The notes below the pieces were generated by a model. The model had not been told where the DNA came from and made no database searches. It worked only from the letters and a program-made list of their open reading frames with translations. Below, piece after piece: positions 22,570 through 30,150 of a stretch of DNA of 32,341 nt. Source of the stretch: Candidatus Zixiibacteriota bacterium (GTDB lineage: Bacteria; Zixibacteria; MSB-5A5; RBG-16-43-9); assembly GCA_030692925.1 (NCBI GenBank), contig JAUYBY010000067.1, positions 1-32,341 of the forward strand, given 5' to 3'. The translations under genes and the position numbers were made by a program. Numbering within the stretch: the first letter of the stretch is position 1; every line of letters begins with the position of its first letter.

Positions 22570-24354
22570 ATGCAGAAAAAAATTCTTCTTACTTTAGCTT
22601 TTATCCTTCTCTTTTCCTGCTTGGCTCACGCCCAGGATAAGGGTTCATTTAACCGGGATTTAGATTTAGCTCAGGCATTGGTCACTGCTGGGAGATCTTC
22701 TGAGGCTGTATCCATACTAGAGAAGTTGAAAACTATCTCCCCGGACAATAGACAGGTCTTTTTCTTCTTGTCCAGAGCCTACCTGGACACGAAGTCTTTT
22801 CCCAAGCTTGAAGAGCATCTCAAAGCCTGGCTCAAGAAACATCCGGATGAATGGACTACCTGGGCTATGTTAGGTGATCTTTATCTGAAAACAGGCGAAA
22901 AATCCAAAGCTGAGGAGTCCTTTAAACAGACATTAAAGGTAACCAAGGATACTCTGGAAGCTTATCATCTGGTAGCCGCTACCTATCTGGCAAACAAAGA
23001 GATGGAAAAGGGAATCGAAACCTATAAACAAGGTATTAAAAAATTGGGGAACCCGCCGGTTCTACTAAAGGAGCTGGCAGGCATCTACGAAGCCGCAGGA
23101 GATTATGCTTCGAGTCTGGAATACTATTTTGCCTGGGCAAAAGCTGATACCACTGTATATCAGGAGGTAGAACGGAAAATCATGCAGTCGATCGAATCCG
23201 GAGAAAGGACTGAGCAGCTCGAAAATGGAGTGAAGAGATTAATCCAGGTTGAGCCCAAGAAGAGTTTAGGCTACAAGCTTTACGGCGACCTCAAACTGAA
23301 AAAAGGTGAGATGGAACAGGCTTTTGAGCTTTACAAAACCGCAGATCTGCTCTCCTCTTCCAAAGGGGAAAACCTGCTCCTTTTTGCCCGGACCTGCCTG
23401 AAGAGAAAATCTTACGAACTTTCCCTGAAGGTAAGCCAGTACCTGGAGGGCACCTGTCAGAGCGTGGAATGTTCGATCGAGGCACGACTAATTTCTGCCT
23501 CCTCCTTTGCAGGGCTTGAGAAATATACTGATGCTCTTTCTGCTTACCAGAAATTGGCTCAGGATTTCCCGATCAGGGAAGTTCAGGCTCAAGCCTATTT
23601 TCAGATGGGAAATATCTGCCTGGATTATCTGAAGAAGAAAGACCAGGCGATTCTCTGGTACGGAAAAATCCTTCCCCTGAAAGAGACTACTCTTTATCCG
23701 GGCACATTGATTAAATTAGGAGAGATCTATCTTTTAAAAGACCAGTTGGATAGCGCCCTTGCCCATTACCAGAAAAGCCTTAAGGACCCCCAGGCTGAGC
23801 CGGTTTACGAGGAGCTTTCTTTCTGCCTGGCAGAGGTATATTTCTATAAAGGGGATTTAGAGCAGTCTGCAGAATTGTACCAGAAGATAATAAATGATTT
23901 TCCCAAAGGGATGTTCGTGAACAATAGCCTGGAAAGGTTAAATCTGATAAAAGATAACCTGGATATGAACCGTCCCTTTTTGAAAGATTTCTCCAAGGCA
24001 CAACTGCTGGAATATCAGGGGAATTTCACTGAAGCAGAAAAGTTATTTGAGAAGATCGCTCAGGCTAAGGTTTCGACTTTGTCTGATGCTGCATTGATGG
24101 AGCAATCTTCTCTTTTGCGAAAGGAAAGAGATTTCAAAGCCTCCATCCTTGCATACCAATCCCTGTTTGATAAATTCTCTGAAAGCCCCTATCTTCCACT
24201 GGCTTTAAAATCTATTGGGGAAATCTATATGCAGGATTTAAAGGAAAACCAGAAGGCTAAGGAGTCCTTTGAGCTTTTCTTAAAAAAATTCCCTAACTCT
24301 CTTTACGCCCAGGAAGTTAGGGAAAGACTGAAAGAGCTAAGTCCGGGGTCCTGA
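22570..24354 (+). CDS. Exported tetratricopeptide-repeat protein
   Basis: The 594-residue protein begins with a clear signal peptide (about residues 1-21, basic start, LLTLAFILLFSCLAHA then Q). The rest is TPR-like helical repeats, for example LVTAGRSSEAVSILEKL, EHLKAWLKKHPDEWTTW, ALMLGDLYLKTGEKSKAE-type units and a C-terminal AKESFELFLKKFPNSLYA block that resembles YbgF/BamD-type repeats. It is predicted to be periplasmic, where it may scaffold partners. No catalytic domain is seen. The ATG follows repeat A3 by eight bases with no ribosome site, so expression may depend on readthrough from the DUF4175 gene. The CDS ends just before family I hairpin 24390. Confidence 0.87.
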   Translation: MQKKILLTLAFILLFSCLAHAQDKGSFNRDLDLAQALVTAGRSSEAVSILEKLKTISPDNRQVFFFLSRAYLDTKSFPKLEEHLKAWLKKHPDEWTTWAMLGDLYLKTGEKSKAEESFKQTLKVTKDTLEAYHLVAATYLANKEMEKGIETYKQGIKKLGNPPVLLKELAGIYEAAGDYASSLEYYFAWAKADTTVYQEVERKIMQSIESGERTEQLENGVKRLIQVEPKKSLGYKLYGDLKLKKGEMEQAFELYKTADLLSSSKGENLLLFARTCLKRKSYELSLKVSQYLEGTCQSVECSIEARLISASSFAGLEKYTDALSAYQKLAQDFPIREVQAQAYFQMGNICLDYLKKKDQAILWYGKILPLKETTLYPGTLIKLGEIYLLKDQLDSALAHYQKSLKDPQAEPVYEELSFCLAEVYFYKGDLEQSAELYQKIINDFPKGMFVNNSLERLNLIKDNLDMNRPFLKDFSKAQLLEYQGNFTEAEKLFEKIAQAKVSTLSDAALMEQSSLLRKERDFKASILAYQSLFDKFSESPYLPLALKSIGEIYMQDLKENQKAKESFELFLKKFPNSLYAQEVRERLKELSPGS

Positions 24355-24389
24355 GAAAATCATGATTTTTTTCAGATTTCCGAAGTGTG

Positions 24390-24416
24390 GCACCCCCAAA
24401 CTTGCTTTGGGGGTGC
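24390..24416. repeat. Family I hairpin downstream of the TPR gene
   Basis: GCACCCCCAAA pairs with TTTGGGGGTGC around a five-base loop, 35 bases after the TPR stop. There is no T-run, so terminator function is doubtful. Sister of 14615-14638. Confidence 0.7.
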
Positions 24417-24425
24417 ATACTTTAG

Positions 24426-24503
24426 GCGGAGGCCTGAAGCCTCCGCTACGCGACTTTTTCAGGGAATATCTTTTACTGCGGGGCTGGTCCGCCTGAGGCG
24501 GAC
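24426..24503. repeat. Two further hairpins (GCGGAGGC and GTCCGCC stems)
   Basis: GCGGAGGC-CTGAA-GCCTCCGC (24426-24446) and GTCCGCC-TGA-GGCGGAC (24487-24503) are perfect stems in the convergent spacer after the TPR gene. Confidence 0.65.
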
Positions 24504-24604
24504 GTCTACGAGGGTGTAAAGTATCAAATCCCCGTAGGTTGGGCACCCTGTCCGCAGGATCCATTCTGGACCAGACCTCTTGGCTTGACTTTTTCAGGCT
24601 TTGA

Positions 24605-24844
24605 TTAGTAAATCTTGACTTTTTCCTTCAGGATTTTCACTTCCTCTTCCAGCTTTTTTATCTTCTCGATGTACCCTTCCATCTGTTTCATCTTCATTTT
24701 GGTGCTGGTTCTGACCAGAAGACCTAAGGAGACCAGCATAAAGAAAACCGAATTTATCCTCCTGAAGATCTCGCCAAAGGTAAAAAGGCTGTCTAAGAAA
24801 GCAATTATCCCCAGCAAAAACAAGACTGCACACCAGATAAGCAT
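24605..24844 (-). CDS. Small two-helix membrane protein with coiled-coil tail
   Basis: The 79-residue protein has two hydrophobic segments at about residues 3-22 and 32-45 and a charged helical tail (MEGYIEKIKKLEEEVKILKEKVKIY) with heptad spacing, likely a short coiled coil. I do not recognise the family. The ATG has AAGGAAAGG upstream. It is convergent with the TPR gene and divergent from the DUF2723 gene. The second possible frame over the same stretch has fewer protein-like features and was not chosen. Confidence 0.7.
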   Translation of the reverse strand: MLIWCAVLFLLGIIAFLDSLFTFGEIFRRINSVFFMLVSLGLLVRTSTKMKMKQMEGYIEKIKKLEEEVKILKEKVKIY

Positions 24845-24965
24845 AACCTTTCCTTGACTTTTAAGGTTTCGTTCGTATTTTATTAGTCGACCCTTTTTTT
24901 TATATCTTTAGGAGGTCTCTAAGAGGAGAACTGAAATAGACGTAGATAGTAGATAAATGAAAAGT

Positions 24966-25041
24966 GTAGTTGCTCGATTTATCGAGCTTAGATGCTACAC
25001 AGGAATGTAGCCAAAAAACGCCCAATGAATTGGGCAACTAC
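24966..25041. repeat. Family A palindrome, copy A4 with extra hairpin
   Basis: The arms GTAGTTGC and GCAACTAC hold GCTCGAT-TT-ATCGAGC, an additional GCTACA-CAGGAA-TGTAGC hairpin and GCCCAAT-GA-ATTGGGC. The extra hairpin makes a four-way design and explains the longer length. Confidence 0.88.
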
Positions 25042-25051
25042 AATGAATTCT

Positions 25052-25101
25052 GTAGTCGCTTGATTTATCAAGCAAATTAGCCTAATAAATTGGGCAACTA
25101 C
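25052..25101. repeat. Family A palindrome, copy A5
   Basis: Ten bases after A4. The inner hairpin is GCTTGAT-TT-ATCAAGC, a paired change from GCTCGAT/ATCGAGC in A4. It ends nine bases before the AGGAGG site of the DUF2723 gene. Confidence 0.88.
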
Positions 25102-25120
25102 ATATTTTTTCGGAGGTAAA

Positions 25121-27802
25121 ATGAGTTCAGGTATTATCCGCTGGTACAAGAAAGACCCGATAAATGTCTGGTTGTCAGCATTGGTGTTTTTGTTTGTTTT
25201 CTTGGTTTACCTTTACTGTATGGCGCCCACAGTTTCTTTCTGGGACTGCGGGGAGTTTATCGCCTGTTCCTATATTTTAGGTATTCCGCATCCCCCTGGC
25301 ACACCCTTGTTTGTGTTAATCGGGAGGGTATTCACCCTTTTGCCTTTATTTTCGAGCATAGCCCCCAGGGTGAATTTCATCTCGGTTTTATTTTCGAGTG
25401 TAACTGTCTGGTTATCCTACTTATTGATCGTGCGGATAGCAGGACACTTTTTCAAGGGTAAGGAGTCTTCAGGGTGGGGCAGGATAGCCACTTATGTGGG
25501 AGGGGTTTCTGGCAGTTTATTTTTAGGTTTTTCCTCCATCTACTGGTCCAACTCGGTTGAGGCGGAAGTGTATGGTGTAGCTATGTTGCTTATGGTTTTG
25601 ATCGCCTATTTGGGTTTACTCTGGTGGGAGAGAAGAGGTGAGCCAAAAGCAGATCGGTATTTAGTTTTGATCGGCTTTTTGGGAATTATTTCTACTGGCA
25701 TCCATATGACGGTTTATATAATAATGCCAGCTATTTTTTTATTAGTGATTTTGAGTGATAAGTCCAGGTTAAAAGATATCCGTTTTTGGGCAGGCGGGAT
25801 AATTCTATCTCTGGTTATGTTCACTCTGGTACCATTCTTAGTCTCTCTGGGTATTGCTTTGATCTTGAGTTTCATCTTCTGGCAGTTAAATCCCCATTCC
25901 CGGGGATGGAATTTCATCTTCGCCTTGATTGTATTTGCAGCTATAGGGTATACAGTGCAGTTATATATTCCGATCAGGTCAGCTTTAGAGCCAGCCATAG
26001 ATGAGAACGACCCCCGGGACTGGAAGAGCTTCAAGTATTTTTTGGAGCGCAAGCAGTATGGGCAGGTCTCGATGATCGATCGGATGTTCATCCGCAGGGC
26101 AAGCTGGACAAACCAGTTCGGGGTACACGAGCGGATGGGTTTCTGGGGATTTTTCCGGGAGCAGTATCTGGACAAGAGCTTATGGTTTATCCCGGTGCTT
26201 TTGGGGTTATTGGGTATTCTGGAATCGATCAGGAGAGTTAAAGGCATAGGCTGGATGCTGCTCTTTTTAGTTTTGATCTCTTCTGTGGGGCTGATTTTGT
26301 ATTTGAATTTCGGGGATGGCACCAGAGCCAACCCCCTGACCGGGGAGATAGAGCGTTTGGAGGTCAGGGACAGAGATTATTTCTACACCCCGGCATTTAC
26401 TTTTTTTGCCTTGCTTATGGGATTAGGAATTAGCAAGGTTTTGAGTTTCTTAGGTGATATTTTTACTAAACCAATAAAAACTTTACAGCTCGCAGAGTCG
26501 AAGTTAGACGGGGAGGGCGGAAAAGGGTTAGTTTATAGTCTTTCAATCATTTTCCGTTCATTGATAAATGGATTTCTCTGGATAATAACGTGGATGAGAA
26601 GAAATTTAGTTTATGGATTTTCAATTCTTTTCCTGTTAGCGCCTTTAATGCCTTTGAATCGCGGGCTGCACTCTCCCAATAACCGGCGAGGCGATTATCT
26701 ACCGTTCGATTATGCCTATAATATCCTTAGCTCCTGTGACCGGGATGCTATCATCTTCACCAACGGTGATAACGACACCTTCCCTTTATGGTTTATCCAG
26801 CAGGTGGAGAAATTCAGGACGGATGTTAGGGTGATAAACTTGAGCCTGCTCAATACGGACTGGTATATCCTGGAGCTTAAAAACAAATGGAATGTTCCAA
26901 TCAGTTTAAAAGATGACCAGATAAAATGGAGCGTGGATAGAAGGCGCTCGGATGGCACCATCATCTCCCTTCCCCGGGAGACGTATTACGACCCCTTAAG
27001 AGGAACTAACCATTATCTTTTCAGCTACTATGATGAGAAAAACAAAAAGCTCATCCGGGTCCAGGACCTGATGATCGAGAATATCATTTTGACCAACCAG
27101 TGGAAATACCCCATTTATTTTTCCTCCACCGTCCCTCCGGATGGCAGGATAAATCTGGACAGTCATCTAAAAAAGGCCGGATTCGGTTTAAAGCTGGTGC
27201 CAGAGGAAGGAAGGTTCATGTATGATGTGGACCTGTTCCATAAGCTCTTATGGGAGGTCTACAAGTACCGGGGTCTAAACGACACAAAAGTCTACAAGGA
27301 TGAAAACGCCATAGGCATGCTGATCAGCTATCCGGAGATGTTTATCGAATTAAGTAATGTCTATTTAACCGGTGGAGATAAAGGAAAAGCCATAGCTGAG
27401 CTGGAAAAAGCCGTCCAGGTATATCCGGATTATTACCGTACCTATTCGATCTTAGCTGATCTGTACAGACAGGAAGGAAAAACTCAAGAAGCTGATGCCC
27501 TGCTAAAAAAGGCTGAGGAGCACCTCAAGAAGTTATATGATTCAAATCCCCAGCTTCTTTACCTTCAGTATCTGGGGCTGTTTTACATAGGCCAGAGAAG
27601 AATTCAGGATGCGGAGAATACCTTTTATGAGGCTTATAAGATAAGCCCGGATAACGACATCAGCTTCCGGGCTCTTTCAGACCTCTATATCATGAATAAG
27701 AAATATAGCCAGTCGCAAAAAATCCTGGAGAGATGGGTGCAGGACCATCCAAATGACCCCACCGTCAACGACGTCCTGCAGAAATTAAGAAGTATCAGGT
27801 AA
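25121..27802 (+). CDS. DUF2723 GT-C-type membrane protein with C-terminal TPRs
   Basis: The 893-residue protein has about 10-12 membrane helices in the first 520 residues. The DUF2723 signature SFWDCGEF is at about 39-46, followed by LGIPHPPGTPLFVLIGR at about 53-69. An acidic residue after the first helix and this layout resemble GT-C glycosyltransferases such as protein O-mannosyltransferases, so lipid-linked sugar transfer is a reasonable inference. Residues about 530-740 form a soluble domain with FTNGDNDTFPLWFIQQVE. TPRs at about 740-893 (KAIAELEKAVQVYPDYYRTY and similar) may bind partner proteins. The ATG has CGGAGGTAAA directly upstream. It is the only gene in this unit, and two family A repeats lie just before it. 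Confidence 0.9.
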   Translation: MSSGIIRWYKKDPINVWLSALVFLFVFLVYLYCMAPTVSFWDCGEFIACSYILGIPHPPGTPLFVLIGRVFTLLPLFSSIAPRVNFISVLFSSVTVWLSYLLIVRIAGHFFKGKESSGWGRIATYVGGVSGSLFLGFSSIYWSNSVEAEVYGVAMLLMVLIAYLGLLWWERRGEPKADRYLVLIGFLGIISTGIHMTVYIIMPAIFLLVILSDKSRLKDIRFWAGGIILSLVMFTLVPFLVSLGIALILSFIFWQLNPHSRGWNFIFALIVFAAIGYTVQLYIPIRSALEPAIDENDPRDWKSFKYFLERKQYGQVSMIDRMFIRRASWTNQFGVHERMGFWGFFREQYLDKSLWFIPVLLGLLGILESIRRVKGIGWMLLFLVLISSVGLILYLNFGDGTRANPLTGEIERLEVRDRDYFYTPAFTFFALLMGLGISKVLSFLGDIFTKPIKTLQLAESKLDGEGGKGLVYSLSIIFRSLINGFLWIITWMRRNLVYGFSILFLLAPLMPLNRGLHSPNNRRGDYLPFDYAYNILSSCDRDAIIFTNGDNDTFPLWFIQQVEKFRTDVRVINLSLLNTDWYILELKNKWNVPISLKDDQIKWSVDRRRSDGTIISLPRETYYDPLRGTNHYLFSYYDEKNKKLIRVQDLMIENIILTNQWKYPIYFSSTVPPDGRINLDSHLKKAGFGLKLVPEEGRFMYDVDLFHKLLWEVYKYRGLNDTKVYKDENAIGMLISYPEMFIELSNVYLTGGDKGKAIAELEKAVQVYPDYYRTYSILADLYRQEGKTQEADALLKKAEEHLKKLYDSNPQLLYLQYLGLFYIGQRRIQDAENTFYEAYKISPDNDISFRALSDLYIMNKKYSQSQKILERWVQDHPNDPTVNDVLQKLRSIR

Positions 27803-27830
27803 TAAGCAGGGACTAACCAGAAATGCCACG

Positions 27831-27869
27831 TCATTGCGAGGAGGTCATTTGACCGACGAAGCAATCCTT
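27831..27869. repeat. Half of a family D palindrome, copy D4
   Basis: Only the left half is present: TCATTGCGAGGAGG, then GACGAAGCAATCC. The half itself folds, because ATTGC pairs with GCAAT. Confidence 0.75.
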
Positions 27870-27896
27870 CCAGTACTTATAAATCGACAACCCTCG

Positions 27897-27926
27897 TAAA
27901 CCCACGTTGCCCTCAACGTGGGTTTA
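27897..27926. repeat. Family C single hairpin, copy C5
   Basis: TAAACCCACGTTG pairs perfectly with CAACGTGGGTTTA around the CCCT loop. It lies 95 bases after the DUF2723 stop; the following ATGTTTTTG is a poor T-run, so terminator function is only possible. Confidence 0.8.
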
Positions 27927-27935
27927 ATGTTTTTG

Positions 27936-27962
27936 TTCTAACTGACTTTAGTCAGGTCTTTT
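27936..27962. repeat. Family G hairpin, copy G3
   Basis: CTAACTGACT-TT-AGTCAGG followed by TCTTTTT. Sister copies at 2166-2190 and 4347-4372. The T-rich end is consistent with a plus-strand terminator function here. Confidence 0.65.
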
Positions 27963-28030
27963 TAAGCTTCGGGACGATAACATCCCCCAGGTGAAGAACT
28001 TGGGGGTAATGTGATATACCGATCTTTTTC

Positions 28031-28130
28031 GTAGTGCGACCCTTTCAGGTTCACAAAGGATTTGGTAGAGACGCATAGCATGCGTCTCCAGTACCATGAC
28101 CTCACCTTATCCTTCTCCTGAAAGGAGGGT
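28031..28130. repeat. Partial family B, GAGACGCAT hairpin and family H copy
   Basis: GTAGTGCGACCCTTT (28031-28045) matches the left end of family B. A perfect hairpin GAGACGCAT/ATGCGTCTC follows at 28068-28088, then an H copy with TCCTTCTCCT and AAAGGAGGG at 28097-28130. The spacer between the DUF2723 and PiT genes is thus a mosaic. Confidence 0.6.
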
Positions 28131-28183
28131 GCAAAAATTTCTTTATTTGTGGGATGATAACATTCGGCAGAAGCAGTAAAGTT

Positions 28184-29188
28184 TCAATTCTTAAAAAATA
28201 AATGTTTAGCTATGGTGGTGAAGAGCCAGCTTATCCCTCCGCAGATAGGGAAAGTCAAAATCCAGGCTAAGACGATATTTCCAGCCACTCCCCACCTGAC
28301 TGCAGAAAGCCTCTTGGTTGCTCCTACTCCCATAATCCCTGAAGCGATGATGTGGGTTGTGCTTAAAGGCAGGCCGATCCTGGAGGCGGCGGTAATAACT
28401 AATGCGGCTGAGGTCTCAGCGGCAAATCCGTGAATCGGCTCTAATTTGGTTATCCTCATCCCCATAGTCCTTATCACCTTCCAGCCACCAAAAGCAGTCC
28501 CCAACCCCATTGTGGTAGCAGAAAGGAGGATAACCCAGATAGGAACGTGAAAAGAGGACCAGTGAAAATGGATAGCTAAAGCTAAGGTCATTATCCCCAT
28601 AGTCTTTTGAGCATCATTACTTCCATGGCTGAAAGCCATAAAAGCGGCTGAGACTATCTGGAATTTACGGAAGATCCCTCCAACTGCTCCAGGGGTAAAA
28701 CGTCTAAATATCCAGAGAAGCAAAACCATAAATAGTAACCCAATAGAGAAGCCTATTATAGGTGCAAAAACAAGTCCTAAAAATACCTTTTTCCAACCCG
28801 CCCAGATTAATGCTTTTACTCCTGCAGAAGCGATTACTGCTCCAGCTAAACCAGCCATTAGCCCGTGGCTCTCACTGGTTGGCAAACCGAAAACGGTTGC
28901 CACTGAGCTCCAGATGATGACTGACAATAAAGCTGTAGCGATGGTAAAAAGATTTATTGCTTCTGTGTCCACTAAACCCTTACCGATAGTAACTGCCACT
29001 GCTGTCCCGGATAATGCTCCGACTAAGTTAAAAAAAGCTGCCATCAAAACTGCGACTTGAGGGGTCAGAACGCGGGTGGAGACAACGGTAGCAATAGAAT
29101 TGCAGGCATCGGTCCAGCCATTTACAAAATCAAAACAAATAGCTAAGAAAAAGATTAAAATTAAAAATCCAAAAGATTCCATATTCAT
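28184..29188 (-). CDS. PiT-family inorganic phosphate transporter
   Basis: The 334-residue membrane protein has about ten helices. PiT signatures are seen near both ends: FVNGWTDACNSIATVVSTRV in the first repeat and SHGSNDAQKTMGI in the second. PiT carriers move metal-phosphate complexes driven by protons or sodium. Length is in the range of short bacterial PiT proteins. The gene follows the DUF47 protein gene by 14 bases on the same strand, a standard arrangement in which the PhoU-like partner affects transport. The ATG at 29188 has AAAGGTGG upstream. Confidence 0.93.
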   Translation of the reverse strand: MNMESFGFLILIFFLAICFDFVNGWTDACNSIATVVSTRVLTPQVAVLMAAFFNLVGALSGTAVAVTIGKGLVDTEAINLFTIATALLSVIIWSSVATVFGLPTSESHGLMAGLAGAVIASAGVKALIWAGWKKVFLGLVFAPIIGFSIGLLFMVLLLWIFRRFTPGAVGGIFRKFQIVSAAFMAFSHGSNDAQKTMGIMTLALAIHFHWSSFHVPIWVILLSATTMGLGTAFGGWKVIRTMGMRITKLEPIHGFAAETSAALVITAASRIGLPLSTTHIIASGIMGVGATKRLSAVRWGVAGNIVLAWILTFPICGGISWLFTTIAKHLFFKN

Positions 29189-29202
29189 CCACCTTTCAAT
29201 TT

Positions 29203-29817
29203 TCAGGCGTTTTTCACCACGATGGTCTCAATCACATTGGCGATATTCTCACAGTGGTCTGCCGCAGTTTCAAGTCTGCCGTAAATCTCTTTCCATTTGA
29301 TAGCCATTCTCCAGTCTGGCTCCTCATCCAGTAGCTTTCCTACCATTGCCTGAGAAATCTGGTCAGCTTCGTTTTCCAGACTATTTATCTCCACACAAAA
29401 AGGGTGGAGGTTTTTGAAATGTTTCAGATCAGCTATAGCTTTTTCTATTTCCACTGCCGCCTTATAAATTATGTTCACCAGCTGAATACACTCCGGAGTG
29501 GGTTTTTCTATCTTGAAAAACAAAAGCCGGCTGGAAATCCCCTCAATCGCATCTAAGACATCATCTAACTCGCTGGCAAGCTGGAGAATATCTTCTCGGT
29601 CCAGGGGAGTGACAAAGGTTTTGTTTAGACTTTCTACTATCTGATGGAAGATTTTGTCACCCTGATGCTCAATCTCTTTTATCTCTTTGAACTTTCTTTC
29701 CACGTCCGTGTAGTTCTCCACTAAGTCTTTTAATGCCTCTGCTCCTTTAAGAACGCAGTGAGCAGACTCCTTAAGCATTTCGAAAAACTTTTCCTCTTTG
29801 GGTAAGAATCTTACCAT
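29203..29817 (-). CDS. DUF47 (PhoU-like) family protein
   Basis: From ATG 29817 the product is 204 residues, a helical PhoU-like protein of the DUF47 type (MVRFLPKEEKFFEML start, then LKDLVENYTDVERKFKEIKEIEHQGD and the LDREDILQLASELDDVLDAIEG segment that carries metal-binding acidic residues in this family). It is the usual partner of the PiT transporter gene, which follows at 14 bases. An AAGGAGG lies only three to four bases before the ATG. Earlier in-frame ATGs exist at 29835 and 29856, but the upstream reading frame runs into repeat A6, so 29817 is preferred. Confidence 0.92.
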   Translation of the reverse strand: MVRFLPKEEKFFEMLKESAHCVLKGAEALKDLVENYTDVERKFKEIKEIEHQGDKIFHQIVESLNKTFVTPLDREDILQLASELDDVLDAIEGISSRLLFFKIEKPTPECIQLVNIIYKAAVEIEKAIADLKHFKNLHPFCVEINSLENEADQISQAMVGKLLDEEPDWRMAIKWKEIYGRLETAADHCENIANVIETIVVKNA

Positions 29818-29839
29818 AGTCCTCCTTTCTATCATTCCT

Positions 29840-29892
29840 GTAGTTGCCCAATTCATTGGGCCTTATATTAGCTCGATAAATCGAGCAACTAC
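29840..29892. repeat. Family A palindrome, copy A6
   Basis: The arms GTAGTTGC and GCAACTAC hold CCAAT-TC-ATTGG and GCTCGAT-AA-ATCGAGC. It lies 22 bases upstream of the DUF47 start, so it may sit in the 5' leader. Confidence 0.85.
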
Positions 29893-30012
29893 TTTCCCTC
29901 TCCTTATCAAGGGTCAGGTTGAAAATCCCGCCAGAGGCGGGAGTGAGGTCTTCAAAAATGTTTTCTAATCAACTCTTTAAAATTTCGTAGACGGGGCTCC
30001 CAGCCCCGTAAA
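29893..30012. repeat. Family H remnant and two small hairpins
   Basis: CCCTCTCCTT followed by GGGTCAGGTTG and TGAGGTCT matches family H. TCCCGCC-AGA-GGCGGGA and ACGGGGCT-CCC-AGCCCCGT (29991-30009) are perfect stems. Confidence 0.55.
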
Positions 30013-30049
30013 TTTGAGTTTTCCAAAGACCTCTCTTAAGAAGTTTTCT

Positions 30050-30096
30050 GTAGTTGCCAAATTTATTGGGCACTCTTTTGCTCTAATTAATCGAAC
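30050..30096. repeat. Decayed family A palindrome, copy A7
   Basis: The left half (GTAGTTGCC then AAATTTATTGGGC) resembles A2. The right half (GCTCTAATTAATCGAAC) has lost pairing. A decayed copy shows that intact copies are not simply recent. Confidence 0.65.
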
Positions 30097-30150
30097 TGGT
30101 AAAAGTTTTCCGTTCCAAAATCTTTTCAATCTTCTGTTATCACCCAATTT

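Noticed and set aside
24384-24410. TGGCAC...TTGCT as a sigma-54 promoter
   Set aside because: The spacing between the two words is eight bases, not the five of the -24/-12 consensus, and it is part of a family I hairpin.
24594-24833. Second 79-codon frame over the small membrane protein
   Set aside because: It has no hydrophobic pattern or ribosome site, whereas the 24605-24844 frame has two membrane helices and AAGGAAAGG before its ATG.
9662-27926. CRISPR array reading of the repeated palindromes
   Set aside because: Copies are dispersed, not regularly spaced, and no spacer-repeat alternation or cas gene is seen.
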